DNA of 58,509 nt from NCBI RefSeq assembly GCF_000375545.1, contig NZ_AQXF01000004.1, forward strand, positions 191,967 through 250,475, written 5' to 3'. Origin of the DNA: Kordiimonas gwangyangensis DSM 19435 = JCM 12864 (GTDB lineage Bacteria > Pseudomonadota > Alphaproteobacteria > Sphingomonadales > Kordiimonadaceae). Under the pieces are notes generated by a model, which was given only the letters and a program-made list of their open reading frames with translations, made no database searches and was not told where the DNA came from. The first letter of the stretch is position 1, and each line of letters starts with the position of its first letter. Made by a program: the position numbers and the translations under genes. This document shows positions 42,922-54,050 of the stretch, one piece after another.

Positions 42922-44904
42922 TCAGTATTCGAGGGTAAAGCTCATGAGACCGCCAATGAAGGCAACCCAGGCGAAACCACACAGTGCGGCGGCGAATAGC
43001 AAGCTTCCCGCCTTGGCCATGACATGCCGGTCCGAGCGCAGGGTCAACCACGCGTTCCAGATGCCCACGCCAGCACCGGCGAGAGGAACTATGGCAGCAG
43101 CCAGAAGGGTGAAGAGCAGCGGATCAAGCGCAGGGCCAAAACCGTCCAGCTGCATCTGGAAGATCGGCAGCAGCGCTATATACCAGCCGAAGAGATAGAC
43201 CATGTTCCCAACCATCAGCCAGCGCGTAAGACGGTAGGCAACCAAATCCCGACCGGTAAGGCCAAGCGGTTGGCTGTAAAGCCGACGACACCACCAACTG
43301 ATCGGCCATGCGACAAGGGCCAGCAAGATGACGGTGATTGATGCGAAGAGGATGAAGCTGTTCAGGCCGGCATTCTCCGCCAGATCAACTTTCTGCAGGA
43401 CAGAAACGGGGTTGTTGTTGCGGGTGATTGTTAGCTGTCCGTCAACGGTGTCAACATAAAGGGCATGTTCGCTGTCGGCGTCCCGCCACAGGCCCGGTGC
43501 GGTTTCGCGGTATTTCACCCCCGGTTCGTCGGCGAAGCTGACCGTGCCGTCCTCGTTTGCCACCACCGTCGTCTGTTGCAACGTGTAGAGCATTTTGAGG
43601 AACGCCGTTTCAATGCGGCGGGAGCTTCGGTATTTCCCTGCCAACGCCTCTGCGTGTTCCTTGGCCCCCTCAATGGTTTGGGGAAGTGACGCTTTGTCCT
43701 CCACCGGGAAATAGCGGTCCATGAAATCGTCGATGATACGTTCCCGAATGCCATAGACAGCATCGTCCTTGCCGCGGCTGTTGAAGCTGACGAAAAGGCC
43801 AACGCCTTCCTCGGGGATCAGCTTCATGTCGGTGTGAAACCATATGGTGTCGCCACCATGGCCGATGATACGTTTACCGTTGATGGGGCCACTGAAAAAT
43901 CCATGCGCCATTGTGGTGAAACCCGGCTGGTGAGGTGCTGTGGGTTGATACATAAGGCGCGCTGTTTCAGGCTTAAGGATCTGGGCACCGTTAAACTGGC
44001 CTTCCTGCAGGTGGGCGATCATGAAATTGGCCATATCGTCCGCGGTGGAACTCATGCTGCCCGCCGGCGCGAACGTGATGAGCTCAAAGGCCTGGGGCGG
44101 CTGCGAGGCACTCCTGTATCCGAGTGATACATCGTCCTGAAGTTCTGCAGGCAGTGGTTGCCGGAACGTGGAGCGTTCCATCTCAAGCGGCGCGAGAATA
44201 TGTCGCTCGATATAATCGTCGAAGCTCTCTCCGGACAGGCGTTCAACAATATAGCCCGCAAGCGCGGTACCATAGTTTGAATAGGCAGGCACTTTGCCAA
44301 CCGGGAATATCCGCGGCCTGATGTGGTCTTGCAGAAACTTTTCCGTGGCGATGAACTTGGCAGGGTCTGTGATCACTACCTCTTTCAGCCCTTCCTCGAA
44401 ACCGCCCCGGTGGTTCATCAGGTCTTTCATGGTGACCGGACCACCGTCACGTTCGGGTATTTTGAAATCGAGGTAGGTATTCACATCGGCATCAAGGTCC
44501 AGCTTGCCCTCTTCAACCAGTTGCATCACGGCGGTCCATGTGAACAGCTTTGACGTGGAGCCAATCCTGACAAGGGTTCGGCTCGCGTCCATCGGCCGTT
44601 TGGTGGCTACGTCGGCATAGCCATACCCCTTGGAAAAGAGTTGCTTGCCGTCCTTGACCACGCTGATGACAGCACCCGCAACGTCACCCTGTTCGAGCGC
44701 GCCGGACATATAGCCGTCGAGCCAGGCTTCAAGGTCGGTTGCATCAAGCGGCGAAGCGTCGGTTGCCTCGGCGCTCGAGATGTTCGCGGGTGTTTCCACC
44801 TGTGCTTCATGCGACGGCTCCTTAGCTTGGTTGTCCTGTGCCAGTAGCGGCCAGCCAAGTCCGAAAGCCATGAGTGTTATAGGTATCCAGAATCTTTTCT
44901 TCAC
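42922..44904 (-). CDS. Membrane-anchored serine hydrolase, paralogue
   Basis: 660 residues. Same order as the gene at 31669: signal peptide, beta-lactamase-C fold with SxxK in RIGSTSKLFTWTAVMQLVEE, YxN in VPAYSNYGTALAGYIVERLS, and HGGDTIWFHTDMKL near the C-end of the domain. A linker and C-terminal membrane helices (FILFASITVILLALVAWPIS onward) follow. The pair share many blocks (LFTW-AVMQLVE-GKLDLDADVN) and are clear paralogues. It is divergent from the TetR gene and likely repressed by it through the duplicated operator between them. Confidence 0.87.
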   Translation of the reverse strand: MKKRFWIPITLMAFGLGWPLLAQDNQAKEPSHEAQVETPANISSAEATDASPLDATDLEAWLDGYMSGALEQGDVAGAVISVVKDGKQLFSKGYGYADVATKRPMDASRTLVRIGSTSKLFTWTAVMQLVEEGKLDLDADVNTYLDFKIPERDGGPVTMKDLMNHRGGFEEGLKEVVITDPAKFIATEKFLQDHIRPRIFPVGKVPAYSNYGTALAGYIVERLSGESFDDYIERHILAPLEMERSTFRQPLPAELQDDVSLGYRSASQPPQAFELITFAPAGSMSSTADDMANFMIAHLQEGQFNGAQILKPETARLMYQPTAPHQPGFTTMAHGFFSGPINGKRIIGHGGDTIWFHTDMKLIPEEGVGLFVSFNSRGKDDAVYGIRERIIDDFMDRYFPVEDKASLPQTIEGAKEHAEALAGKYRSSRRIETAFLKMLYTLQQTTVVANEDGTVSFADEPGVKYRETAPGLWRDADSEHALYVDTVDGQLTITRNNNPVSVLQKVDLAENAGLNSFILFASITVILLALVAWPISWWCRRLYSQPLGLTGRDLVAYRLTRWLMVGNMVYLFGWYIALLPIFQMQLDGFGPALDPLLFTLLAAAIVPLAGAGVGIWNAWLTLRSDRHVMAKAGSLLFAAALCGFAWVAFIGGLMSFTLEY

Positions 44905-44932
44905 TTCACTCTCCCTGTCGAATAGGCTTATA

Positions 44933-44971
44933 CCTACACTGTATGTTTTTTATGAAACCTACAGTGTATGT
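44933..44971. promoter_or_regulatory. Duplicated operator between serine hydrolase and TetR gene
   Basis: CCTACACTGTATGT (44933-44946) and CCTACAGTGTATGT (44958-44971) lie exactly 25 bp apart and differ in one base; each holds TACACTGTA or its reverse complement. They lie between the divergent start codons, as is usual for a TetR-family site that governs both genes. Confidence 0.7.
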
Positions 44972-44997
44972 TTTAAAGAGTCAAGGAGCCCGAAAAG

Positions 44998-45612
44998 GTG
45001 CCCAAACCGCAACTGAGCAAAGAAAAGATCGTCGATACCGCCATAGAAATTGCAGATGAGAAAGGACACGAAGCCGTCACGCTACGCGGCATTGCCAAAC
45101 GACTGAACGTGCATGTTACGTCTTTATATAATCACGTGCCCACCAAGGATGCTGTCTTTATCGAAATGATGAAGAAGATGCTGGCGGATGCCGACATGCC
45201 GACCGGGTCTTTCACGTGGCAGGACTGGATCAGGGGATACGCCGCGGCGTTCCGGAGAATGGGCTATCAACATCCGGGAGCGTTTCAGGCGTTTCAGCGT
45301 GGCCTGGCCCAGGGCGAGGAAGCAATGGAAACAATGGAAGCCGCCATCGCAGCGTTTCTGAGCGACGGCTTTGATGTGGAAACCTGCTTCTGTGCCATAC
45401 GGGCGACAAATGTCGTTGTATACGGGCTGTGCCTCGAGGATATGGCGCGCGAGGCGGACGCGGCGTCGCAAATCGACCCCGAGCTTGTTCCTGTTGCGCG
45501 GTTTCCGCGAATTCATGAGGTTATGGCCTTATCGGAACGGCCGGATACTTTCCATTTTCTGGTGGAGGCATTGATCGCGGGCATTGAAGCGAGACGATCA
45601 GGGCCACGATAA
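44998..45612 (+). CDS. TetR-family transcriptional repressor
   Basis: 204 residues from a GTG with AAGGAG upstream. The helix-turn-helix (residues about 8-55) reads KIVDTAIEIADEKGHEAVTL, RGIAKRLNVHVTSLYNHVPT, KDAVFIEMM; the C-terminal part is a TetR_C_1-type ligand domain. The duplicated operator in front of it and the divergent serine-hydrolase gene make repression of that gene and of itself likely. The last 15 bases overlap the end of an antisense remnant. Confidence 0.93.
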   Translation: MPKPQLSKEKIVDTAIEIADEKGHEAVTLRGIAKRLNVHVTSLYNHVPTKDAVFIEMMKKMLADADMPTGSFTWQDWIRGYAAAFRRMGYQHPGAFQAFQRGLAQGEEAMETMEAAIAAFLSDGFDVETCFCAIRATNVVVYGLCLEDMAREADAASQIDPELVPVARFPRIHEVMALSERPDTFHFLVEALIAGIEARRSGPR

Positions 45613-45825
45613 CCAGGTGGCAACATTGACCCAGCGGCACCGCTCTGGGTCATTAACCGCAAAGTGGGCGCGGACCACATCCGGCGTGGACAACAGCCTC
45701 ATGTAGCGTTTCGCTGCATCAACATATGGTGGCCATTGCTGAATTCGCGCTTGAGAAGCCGGAAAAATTACACGTGCCTTTAGGGCCGGAATTCCCTGCG
45801 GAACCCGATCGTCAGGCAGTAGGAA
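45598..45825 (-). pseudogene. 75-residue open remnant of an unknown gene
   Basis: A minus-strand frame without a start codon runs from a stop at 45826 to a stop at 45598. Residues such as ALKARVIFPASQARIQQWPP, YVDAAKRYMRLLSTPDVVRA and WVNVATWLSWP look like real protein, not chance, and lie where no plus-strand gene is found. I take it as the tail of a deleted gene. It ends inside the TetR gene. I do not recognise the family; it could belong to a phage, plasmid or transposon. Confidence 0.35.
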
Positions 45826-45855
45826 TTACTGACGTAATGCTGCAGGGAATTCCGG
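45786..45855. repeat. Inverted repeat inside the gene remnant region
   Basis: CCGGAATTCCCTGC (45786-45799) and GCAGGGAATTCCGG (45842-45855) are perfect 14-bp inverted copies separated by 42 bases. No gene explains them. They could be a hairpin, an operator or the ends of a small mobile unit. Confidence 0.55.
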
Positions 45856-45877
45856 ACCTTGTGAGCTTCTAAAACAA

Positions 45878-45906
45878 ATGGCTGGCAAAATCTGCCAGCC
45901 ATTTTT
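45878..45906 (+). terminator. Rho-independent terminator in the 45.6-46.1 kb gap
   Basis: ATGGCTGGCA (45878-45887), loop AAATC, TGCCAGCCAT (45893-45902), then TTTTCT. The stem is a perfect 10 bp. Likely ends the TetR transcript or a lost gene in this 500-base, otherwise gene-free stretch. Confidence 0.75.
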
Positions 45907-45982
45907 CTATTCGTATCCTGAAAAACTCAACGCGATTAGTGTATTGATCGCGACACAGTAGTGCCTCAAGCTGGGGCTCCAG

Positions 45983-46020
45983 TCTCACTTTGTGGGTCAA
46001 AATTCTCATTTATGTGTCAT
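45983..46020. mobile_element. Left IS-end-like repeat pair
   Basis: Two copies of an 18-bp motif, TCTCACTTTGTGGGTCAA (from 45983) and the shorter TCTCATTTATGTGTCA (from 46004), stand 21 bp apart, next to CTGGGGCTCC. The same set recurs at 48913-48951 in the same orientation. Read from the other strand the motif begins TGACACATAAA. Multiple 20-bp end repeats are typical of IS21-type ends. No transposase is present, so this is a remnant. Confidence 0.5.
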
Positions 46021-46112
46021 CCTAAACGAACATAGGCAGATGTCCGCTTGCTTTTCTTTCGATGCGAAGCTTTAAACATTGTGTCGATCAGATGCAGCCT
46101 AAAGGCGAGAGA

Positions 46113-47090
46113 ATGAGTGATGTCTTTATTACAATCGATACCGAATTCAGTGCGGGAGGTTATTTCTCGGGGACGGGAGGCCCCGTTACCGATCGGGCAG
46201 TGTTCTGCACTATCGACGGCAAGTCCCACGGCCTAGGCTTTCTTTTGGAGACGTTCGAACTTCACGGGATCAGGGTGACCTTTTTTATCGAGGCCGCGCA
46301 TACCCATGTCCTCGGAGTTGAGCCTATGAAACCGGCAGTCAATGCTATTCTTGACGCTGGCCATGACATCCAGCTTCATATTCATCCAATGTGGCTTCAA
46401 AGAGATATTGGTCCGGGTGTCCAGATAAACGATTCAATGGAAAAAATTAGTGTCGAAAAAGCCAAGGAGGCCTTTGAAGTTGGTCTGCACGCTTTCGATG
46501 CCTGGGGTGTTCCCACTCCTATCGCTTTTCGCGCCGGCAACTTGCAAATGGGACGGAATGCGTATGCGGCGATGGAAACATTCGGTATTCCGGTCTCGAG
46601 CTCCTTGGGGCTTGCCATTCATGATCCTGCTGACCCATCCCTCCGGTTGTCCTCCGGCGTTCACCAAATAGGTAAAGTTCTGGAAGTACCAGTCCTGACC
46701 TATCGGCAATTCGGTATCGGCCGGTTTGCTCGTCCCAAGAATTTGACAGTTACAGGGTGTGGTACGCGAGAAACCGCCGAAGTGCTTAACAAAGCCTGGC
46801 GAGCGGGAATGGAGGATATCGTGCTCCTTACGCATCCTTTTGAGTTCATAAAACGAAGCAACCGGTGTTATGATCAAATCCATATAAACAGGGTCAATCA
46901 GGTCAGGCTGATGCAGCTTTGTCACCATATCGCGTCCACCGATACGTTGAATTGCATGACGTTTACAGCCAAGCATCCTCACTGGTCTTCCGGCGGCGTT
47001 CGTCACACCAGTTCTATTTCGGCTCCTATGATCGCTAGCGTACAGAGAATAGTGGAAAACAAGTTGAATGACTGGTTGACATGGTACTGA
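46113..47090 (+). CDS. Polysaccharide-deacetylase-like (NodB fold) protein
   Basis: 325 residues from the ATG at 46113 (AAAGGCGAGAGA ahead; an earlier in-frame ATG adds 17 odd residues). The NodB-type barrel shows the metal-site start DVFITIDTEFSAGGYFSG with the catalytic Asp, the HxxxH-like strand HDIQLHIHPMWL and a later Arg-Asn active-site strand PIAFRAGNLQMG. Members remove acyl groups from polysaccharides such as peptidoglycan or exopolysaccharide. The gene is low in G+C for this region and overlaps the next gene by ten bases, so the trio is one operon. Confidence 0.82.
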   Translation: MSDVFITIDTEFSAGGYFSGTGGPVTDRAVFCTIDGKSHGLGFLLETFELHGIRVTFFIEAAHTHVLGVEPMKPAVNAILDAGHDIQLHIHPMWLQRDIGPGVQINDSMEKISVEKAKEAFEVGLHAFDAWGVPTPIAFRAGNLQMGRNAYAAMETFGIPVSSSLGLAIHDPADPSLRLSSGVHQIGKVLEVPVLTYRQFGIGRFARPKNLTVTGCGTRETAEVLNKAWRAGMEDIVLLTHPFEFIKRSNRCYDQIHINRVNQVRLMQLCHHIASTDTLNCMTFTAKHPHWSSGGVRHTSSISAPMIASVQRIVENKLNDWLTWY

Positions 47091-48034
47091 CCCCCCAAGA
47101 GGAAAAAGCACCCTCTGAGCATCCGCGCGCCGAGATCGTGTACCTTAAGTTCTGGCTTGGTCCATTCCGGCTTGCTCAAGCACCAATCGCTGCGCATATA
47201 GTGGCATGTGTGCCTCCTCATGTCGGCCCTAAATTGTTGGAGCTTCCAGATGCATCTGAGGCACCACTTTTTGTCTGCTCTCTACCTCTAAGCGACACAG
47301 AACGGTCAATAACCATTAGTAGCGGTGTAATTCGGTACATTGAGAAAAGTTTTGTACACTGTTCCACGGACCTTACGGCTACGATGGAAGAATACTGGGG
47401 TACTTTCTCCGGTAAAACGAGGTCAACACTAAAGCGTAAGCTAAGAAAATTTGAAGCTGCCAGTGGGGGCGCTATTGATGTTCGCAGCTATCGCTCTCGT
47501 GAGGAGGTCAGGGAGTTTCTCTCGATTGCCCAACTGGTCTCAGCCAAGACATATCAGGAACGTCTCTTCCAAGCTGGCTTACCTGTTTCCGAAGAGTTTC
47601 AGGCGAAGACCCTGTCTTTGGCAGAGGAAGGGCATCTTCGAGCTTTTATCTTGTTCTTTCAGGGCACTCCTATCGCTTACCTGCTGTGTCCGGTTGAGGA
47701 AGGCCGTGTAGTATATCAATATCTCGGGTTTGACCCGGCCTTTGCGGAGCATTCTCCCGGGACGATACTTCAGCTAGAGGCGTTCAAGGCACTTTTCCCT
47801 GATCCGGTCTGCCAGATATTTGATTTCACCGAAGGGGATGGCGCCCATAAAAGGCTTTTCGCGACACACACGGCATTATGCGGCAATGTTTATTATTTTC
47901 CGCGTAAATTGAAATATATAATCCTAGTGGCTGGGCACCGGACTTTGTTGGCAGCGGACAGGCTGATCAATAGTTGCCTCGAAAAACTCAAGCTTAAGCA
48001 GCGGCTAAGAGCCCTGTTGCGTCGACAGGTTTGA
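47081..48034 (+). CDS. FemAB/BioF2-like GNAT acyltransferase
   Basis: 317 residues. The central part has the GNAT layout of the FemAB/CelD (Acetyltransf_6) group: WGTFSGKTRSTLKRKLRKFE, YRSREEVREFLSIAQLVSAK, FQGTPIAYLLCPVEEGRVVY, YQYLGFDPAFAEHSPGTIL. These enzymes acylate sugars or amino acids and are common in exopolysaccharide clusters. It starts ten bases inside the deacetylase-like gene. Low G+C, as its neighbours. Substrate unknown. Confidence 0.8.
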   Translation: MVLTPQEEKAPSEHPRAEIVYLKFWLGPFRLAQAPIAAHIVACVPPHVGPKLLELPDASEAPLFVCSLPLSDTERSITISSGVIRYIEKSFVHCSTDLTATMEEYWGTFSGKTRSTLKRKLRKFEAASGGAIDVRSYRSREEVREFLSIAQLVSAKTYQERLFQAGLPVSEEFQAKTLSLAEEGHLRAFILFFQGTPIAYLLCPVEEGRVVYQYLGFDPAFAEHSPGTILQLEAFKALFPDPVCQIFDFTEGDGAHKRLFATHTALCGNVYYFPRKLKYIILVAGHRTLLAADRLINSCLEKLKLKQRLRALLRRQV

Positions 48035-48047
48035 AGCGAGGCCCGTA

Positions 48048-48572
48048 ATGAAAAACATCCTCAAAAAGATCGCTGACGTCCTCATCGGCCCTTATGAAAT
48101 CTATGCGATTTTCCGATCTGGCCAAACAGATGAGCTGCCACCCGGAGTGCGAGAGGTCACAGCAGCCGAGATCTTGGCAAGTCCTTATGAAACTGTTCGC
48201 GCCATAAGCCACTATGATGCACCAGACGCTCTATTCTTCGGAGCGTTTGAGAATGAATTGCTGGCGTCCGCTTGCTGCGTTTGGCATGGCGCTACGTATA
48301 CGCGACTGCGCGGTTTTATCGATTTGCCAGCGGATGCCGCGAAACTGGTTCAAATCAATACGGCTGAGGAAATGCAGGGTAAGCATCTCGCCAGGAAGCT
48401 GATCAAAGGCGCAACCTTTTTACTGAAAAGAAAAGGCTTTAAACATGTTTATGCTAGAGTTTGGCGAGGCCATATTGGTAGCGAGAAGGCTTTCAAGTAC
48501 GCAGGCTGGCAAAAGGCTTACACTATATTGAAGGGTACCATCTGGCGCAGCCCGTTTCGCATCAGTTTTTGA
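48048..48572 (+). CDS. Small GNAT-fold protein
   Basis: 174 residues; starts 13 bases after the previous gene. The pattern DALFFGAFENELLASACCVW, then KLVQINTAEEMQGKHLARKL (acetyl-CoA loop with Gln-Gly-Lys), then FKHVYARVWRGHIGSEKAFK with YAGW, is that of GNAT N-acetyltransferases. It may work with the two genes before it in modifying an exported polysaccharide or cell-wall sugar. Low G+C and flanked by IS-end remnants, so acquired. Confidence 0.78.
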   Translation: MKNILKKIADVLIGPYEIYAIFRSGQTDELPPGVREVTAAEILASPYETVRAISHYDAPDALFFGAFENELLASACCVWHGATYTRLRGFIDLPADAAKLVQINTAEEMQGKHLARKLIKGATFLLKRKGFKHVYARVWRGHIGSEKAFKYAGWQKAYTILKGTIWRSPFRISF

Positions 48573-48823
48573 GCGGCCTGTCGCGCCGACACAGTGCCGT
48601 CTAACGAGACACCGGATGTAACCAATCGGAGCCGTTTTTTGAGTTGCATCACGGCCCTGACCATGTGGCCGTGTGGCCGTCAATTGCTTTATCTTTGATA
48701 CACCTTGGCAGTGCGCTAATGAGGTCGGATTTACGAAGCGATCTGTAAGTGGCGAGGAATTTGATAATGCCGTCGCACAACAAAAGGCATGTGACTCCGG
48801 TGGGCAGGATACAGATACAGATT

Positions 48824-48847
48824 GGGGAGCCAAAAGCTCCCCATTTT
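48824..48847 (+). terminator. Hairpin terminator in the 48.6-48.98 kb gap
   Basis: GGGGAGC (48824-48830), loop CAAAA, GCTCCCC (48836-48842), then ATTTT. It lies in the gene-free stretch 48573-48980, the same distance class from an end repeat as the terminator at 45878. Confidence 0.65.
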
Positions 48848-48912
48848 CATGTCTGTCACCACGCAGTTTTGCTGAAAAACGCTTCAAAGGCGCAGAACTC
48901 TGGGCTCCGTTG

Positions 48913-48957
48913 TCCCAGTTTATGTGTCAATTGTCTCACTTTATGTGTCAACCGACA
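48913..48957. mobile_element. Right IS-end-like repeat pair
   Basis: TCCCAGTTTATGTGTCAA (from 48913) and TCTCACTTTATGTGTCAA (from 48934), 21 bp apart, preceded by CTCTGGGCTCC. Same order, orientation and spacing as the pair at 45983-46020. The outer edge at about 48957, read from the other strand, begins TGTCGG. No transposase is left. The rest of 48573-48980 shows no coding frame I trust. Confidence 0.5.
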
Positions 48958-48980
48958 ACCCTACAACACCTACAATGACC

Positions 48981-51416
<2,436 letters not shown>

Positions 51417-51431
51417 CTACGACCCTTCCTT

Positions 51432-52616
51432 CTACCCATGCGCCGGCTGGATCAAACCGCCGCACACATCAAAAAATTCCGCCCGGCCCTCAAGCGCAGC
51501 AAAAAGGCTGCGGTCCGTGCCGGTCAACCAGCACTGGCCACCAAGGGCGGCAAGTGCCTCAAACAGCGCAGCGCGGCGTTCGCCGTCCAGATGCGCGACA
51601 ATTTCGTCCATCAGCATCAGGGGCGCTTGCCCGCGGATGGCTGACTGCAGTTTGGCGTTCGCGAGCACGAGGGCGATGAGAAGCGCCTTCTGTTCACCCG
51701 TTGAACACAGGTCCGCCTGCATGCCTTTGGGCGCATGCGTGACCACAAGGTCCGTTTTGTGCACACCCTCATGCGTGCGGCCTGACGCGATATCGCGCCC
51801 GCGCTCTGCCATCAGGCGTTCGCGGTAGGCGCTTTCGGCCTCGACCGCCGCCATGCCGTCCGCCAGTAAACCTTCAAGCCAGCCGTCGATCGCCAGTTCC
51901 GCCTTCGGGAACGGCCCGTCTTCGGCGTCCGCCAGTTGGCCCGCAAGCTGACCCGCAAAGTCAAGCCGCGCATTGGCAACCGCGACCGCGTGTTCGGCCA
52001 TGCGCGCTTCAATCGCGCTCAGCCACGCCGGGTCGGCCCTGCGGCCTTTGTCCGTGAGCAGTCGGTTGCGTTCCCGCATCACGCGCTCATAGGCACCCAC
52101 CTGACGGCTATGGTCGGCATAAAGGCCAAGCACAAGCCGGTCGAGGAAACGGCGGCGTGAGGACGGCCCCTCGATAAACAGCCGGTCCATCTGCGGCGTA
52201 AGCCATGTGACCGACCAACGGTCCCCAAGTACGTTGCTGTTCGGCGCGCTCTCGCCGTCAAGGCGCACAAGGCGTTTGCTGCCGTCGCTTGCACCCATGT
52301 CCTGGCCCGTGCCCACGCGCACATCTTCACCCAGCACATCAAGCGTTGCCGCCACGGCCCAAGGGCTGGTGGCACCCTGCTTGGCAACTTCGCCGATGGT
52401 CGCGCGGCGTAGGCCACGACCGGGGGCGAGGTAGCTGAGCGCCTCGAGCACATTGGTTTTACCTGCGCCGTTTTCGCCCGTCAGTACCACGAGAGGCGCG
52501 TCACAGGCTGGCGACAGGCTCGCGCGCGTATACGAGCGGAAGTTCGTAAGCGTCAGCGCGCGGACAAAAACCCCGCGTCTTGGCATATCTTCCCACTGTC
52601 GCATCGCATCAGCCAT
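51432..52616 (-). CDS. recF: DNA replication/repair protein RecF
   Basis: 394 residues. SMC-like ATPase: RALTLTNFRSYTRASL at the N-terminus, Walker A in VLTGENGAGKTNVLEALS, the signature region CSTGEQKALLIALVLANAKL and Walker B in PLMLMDEIVAHLDGERR. RecF loads RecA at single-strand gaps with RecO and RecR. Start chosen at 52616 with AGGTGG nine bases upstream; an internal ATG at 52586 is possible. Order dnaN-recF-gyrB is the classical one. Confidence 0.98.
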   Translation of the reverse strand: MADAMRQWEDMPRRGVFVRALTLTNFRSYTRASLSPACDAPLVVLTGENGAGKTNVLEALSYLAPGRGLRRATIGEVAKQGATSPWAVAATLDVLGEDVRVGTGQDMGASDGSKRLVRLDGESAPNSNVLGDRWSVTWLTPQMDRLFIEGPSSRRRFLDRLVLGLYADHSRQVGAYERVMRERNRLLTDKGRRADPAWLSAIEARMAEHAVAVANARLDFAGQLAGQLADAEDGPFPKAELAIDGWLEGLLADGMAAVEAESAYRERLMAERGRDIASGRTHEGVHKTDLVVTHAPKGMQADLCSTGEQKALLIALVLANAKLQSAIRGQAPLMLMDEIVAHLDGERRAALFEALAALGGQCWLTGTDRSLFAALEGRAEFFDVCGGLIQPAHG

Positions 52617-52716
52617 GGCATGGCACCACCTGCGCTGCCGGAAAGATCCCCGGCAGGGCTTTGCTCAAGCTCGGATTATATGTGCACTGGCGTGTCAAAA
52701 CGGCCCTTGGCTGCTG

Positions 52717-53832
52717 TTACACACGCATCGGCATCAGCACATAAAGCGCGCCTTCGTCGACCATGTCGCGAAGTACGGTCGGTGCCGACGGGTCTGCGAG
52801 GTAAACCTGCACCGTCTCGCCCTCAACCTGCGCGAGGATGTCGAGCAGATAGCGGCTGTTGAAGCCGATCTCGAACGTGTCAGAGCCGTAGGACGCAGCC
52901 AGTTCTTCCGTCGCAGTGCCGCTATCGGGGCTGTTGACGGAAAGTGTGAGGGTGTCTTCACCCAGCGCGAGCTTGACGGAGCGTGTCTTGTCGGAGCTGA
53001 TGGTGGACACGCGGTCCGTCGCTTCCGCGAACAGGCGGCAGTCCATCTCCAGAACCTTGTCGTTCCCCTTCGGGATCACGCGGCTATAGTCCGGGAACGT
53101 GCCGTCGATCAGCTTGGAGGTGATTACAGCGCCGTCATAGGCGAAGCGAATTTTGGTGTCCGAGAGCGAGACCTGAATGTTGCCATCAAACTCGTCAATC
53201 AGCTTGCGAACCTCACCAACGGTTTTGCGCGGTACGATCACGCCCGGCATGCCAGCCGCGCCCTCAGGCACGTCCTGCTCAACCTGCGCGAGGCGGTGAC
53301 CGTCTGTCGCGACAGCCCGCAGGCGCGCGCCGTCTTCGGTGTTGGCAACGTGCAGGTAAATGCCGTTGAGATAGTAGCGGGTCTCTTCCGTCGAGATGGC
53401 GAAGCGGGCCTTGTCGATGAGGCGCTTCAGCTCAGCGGATGCAAGCTCGAACCGGTGCGGCATGTCGCCCTGGCTCATGACCGGGAAATCTTCCTTGTCG
53501 AGACAGGCGAGGGTAAAGCGCGACCGGCCCGCCTTGACGATCAGGCGGTCGTTTTCCTCAGCCGTCAGCTCAACCTCGGAACCGTCAGGCAGCTTGCGCA
53601 CGATGTCAAACAGCGTGTGGGCCGGTACGGTGATGGCACCACCGGTGTGGACAGTTGCGCCAACGCGCTCCACGATGGCGATATCAAGATCGGTCGCGGT
53701 CATCGAGACCATGTCGCCATCGGCTTCGATCATCACGTTTGAAAGAATAGGGATGGTATTCCGGCGCTCGACCACCGACTGAACGTGACCGAGTGTCTTG
53801 AGAAGGGAATTCCGCTCGATAGTGACTTTCAT
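52717..53832 (-). CDS. dnaN: DNA polymerase III beta subunit (sliding clamp)
   Basis: 371 residues, three repeated clamp domains. Start MKVTIERNSLLKTLGHVQSV, then RNTIPILSNVMIEADGDMVS, FALACLDKEDF-like strands, YYLNGIYLHV, and the ending YVLMPMRV common to bacterial clamps. It forms the ring that tethers polymerase III to DNA. It is followed by recF after 100 bases and preceded by a 350-base leader with several small hairpins. Confidence 0.99.
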   Translation of the reverse strand: MKVTIERNSLLKTLGHVQSVVERRNTIPILSNVMIEADGDMVSMTATDLDIAIVERVGATVHTGGAITVPAHTLFDIVRKLPDGSEVELTAEENDRLIVKAGRSRFTLACLDKEDFPVMSQGDMPHRFELASAELKRLIDKARFAISTEETRYYLNGIYLHVANTEDGARLRAVATDGHRLAQVEQDVPEGAAGMPGVIVPRKTVGEVRKLIDEFDGNIQVSLSDTKIRFAYDGAVITSKLIDGTFPDYSRVIPKGNDKVLEMDCRLFAEATDRVSTISSDKTRSVKLALGEDTLTLSVNSPDSGTATEELAASYGSDTFEIGFNSRYLLDILAQVEGETVQVYLADPSAPTVLRDMVDEGALYVLMPMRV

Positions 53833-54050
53833 GGATAATTCTTCTTGTCTGACTGTTTCTTCCGGCTGTGCAAAATTGCCCCCGTGCCGGACACTCCCGC
53901 CTCACCGCCAAACACCCTTTTGGGGTGCATTTCCCCTGCCGCCAACCGCCTCCCAGTTGCCAGCCCAGAGAAGGGTGAAAAACACCCAAAGCCGTGAGGA
54001 TTTAATTCATAGAGAACAATAGCGATTTTGGCGCTCAAACCAAACTAAAA
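53833..54050 (-). promoter_or_regulatory. Leader region of dnaN with two small hairpins
   Basis: Between the NTF2-like gene and dnaN (53833-54188) I see no gene. It holds CACCC/GGGTG stems at 53913-53927 and 53973-53987 and, further away, the terminator at 54051. The dnaN promoter must lie here, but no convincing -10/-35 pair could be picked. Confidence 0.4.

Noticed and set aside
52453-53742. 429-codon plus-strand frame across recF and dnaN
   Set aside because: Lies opposite two essential genes with full family matches.
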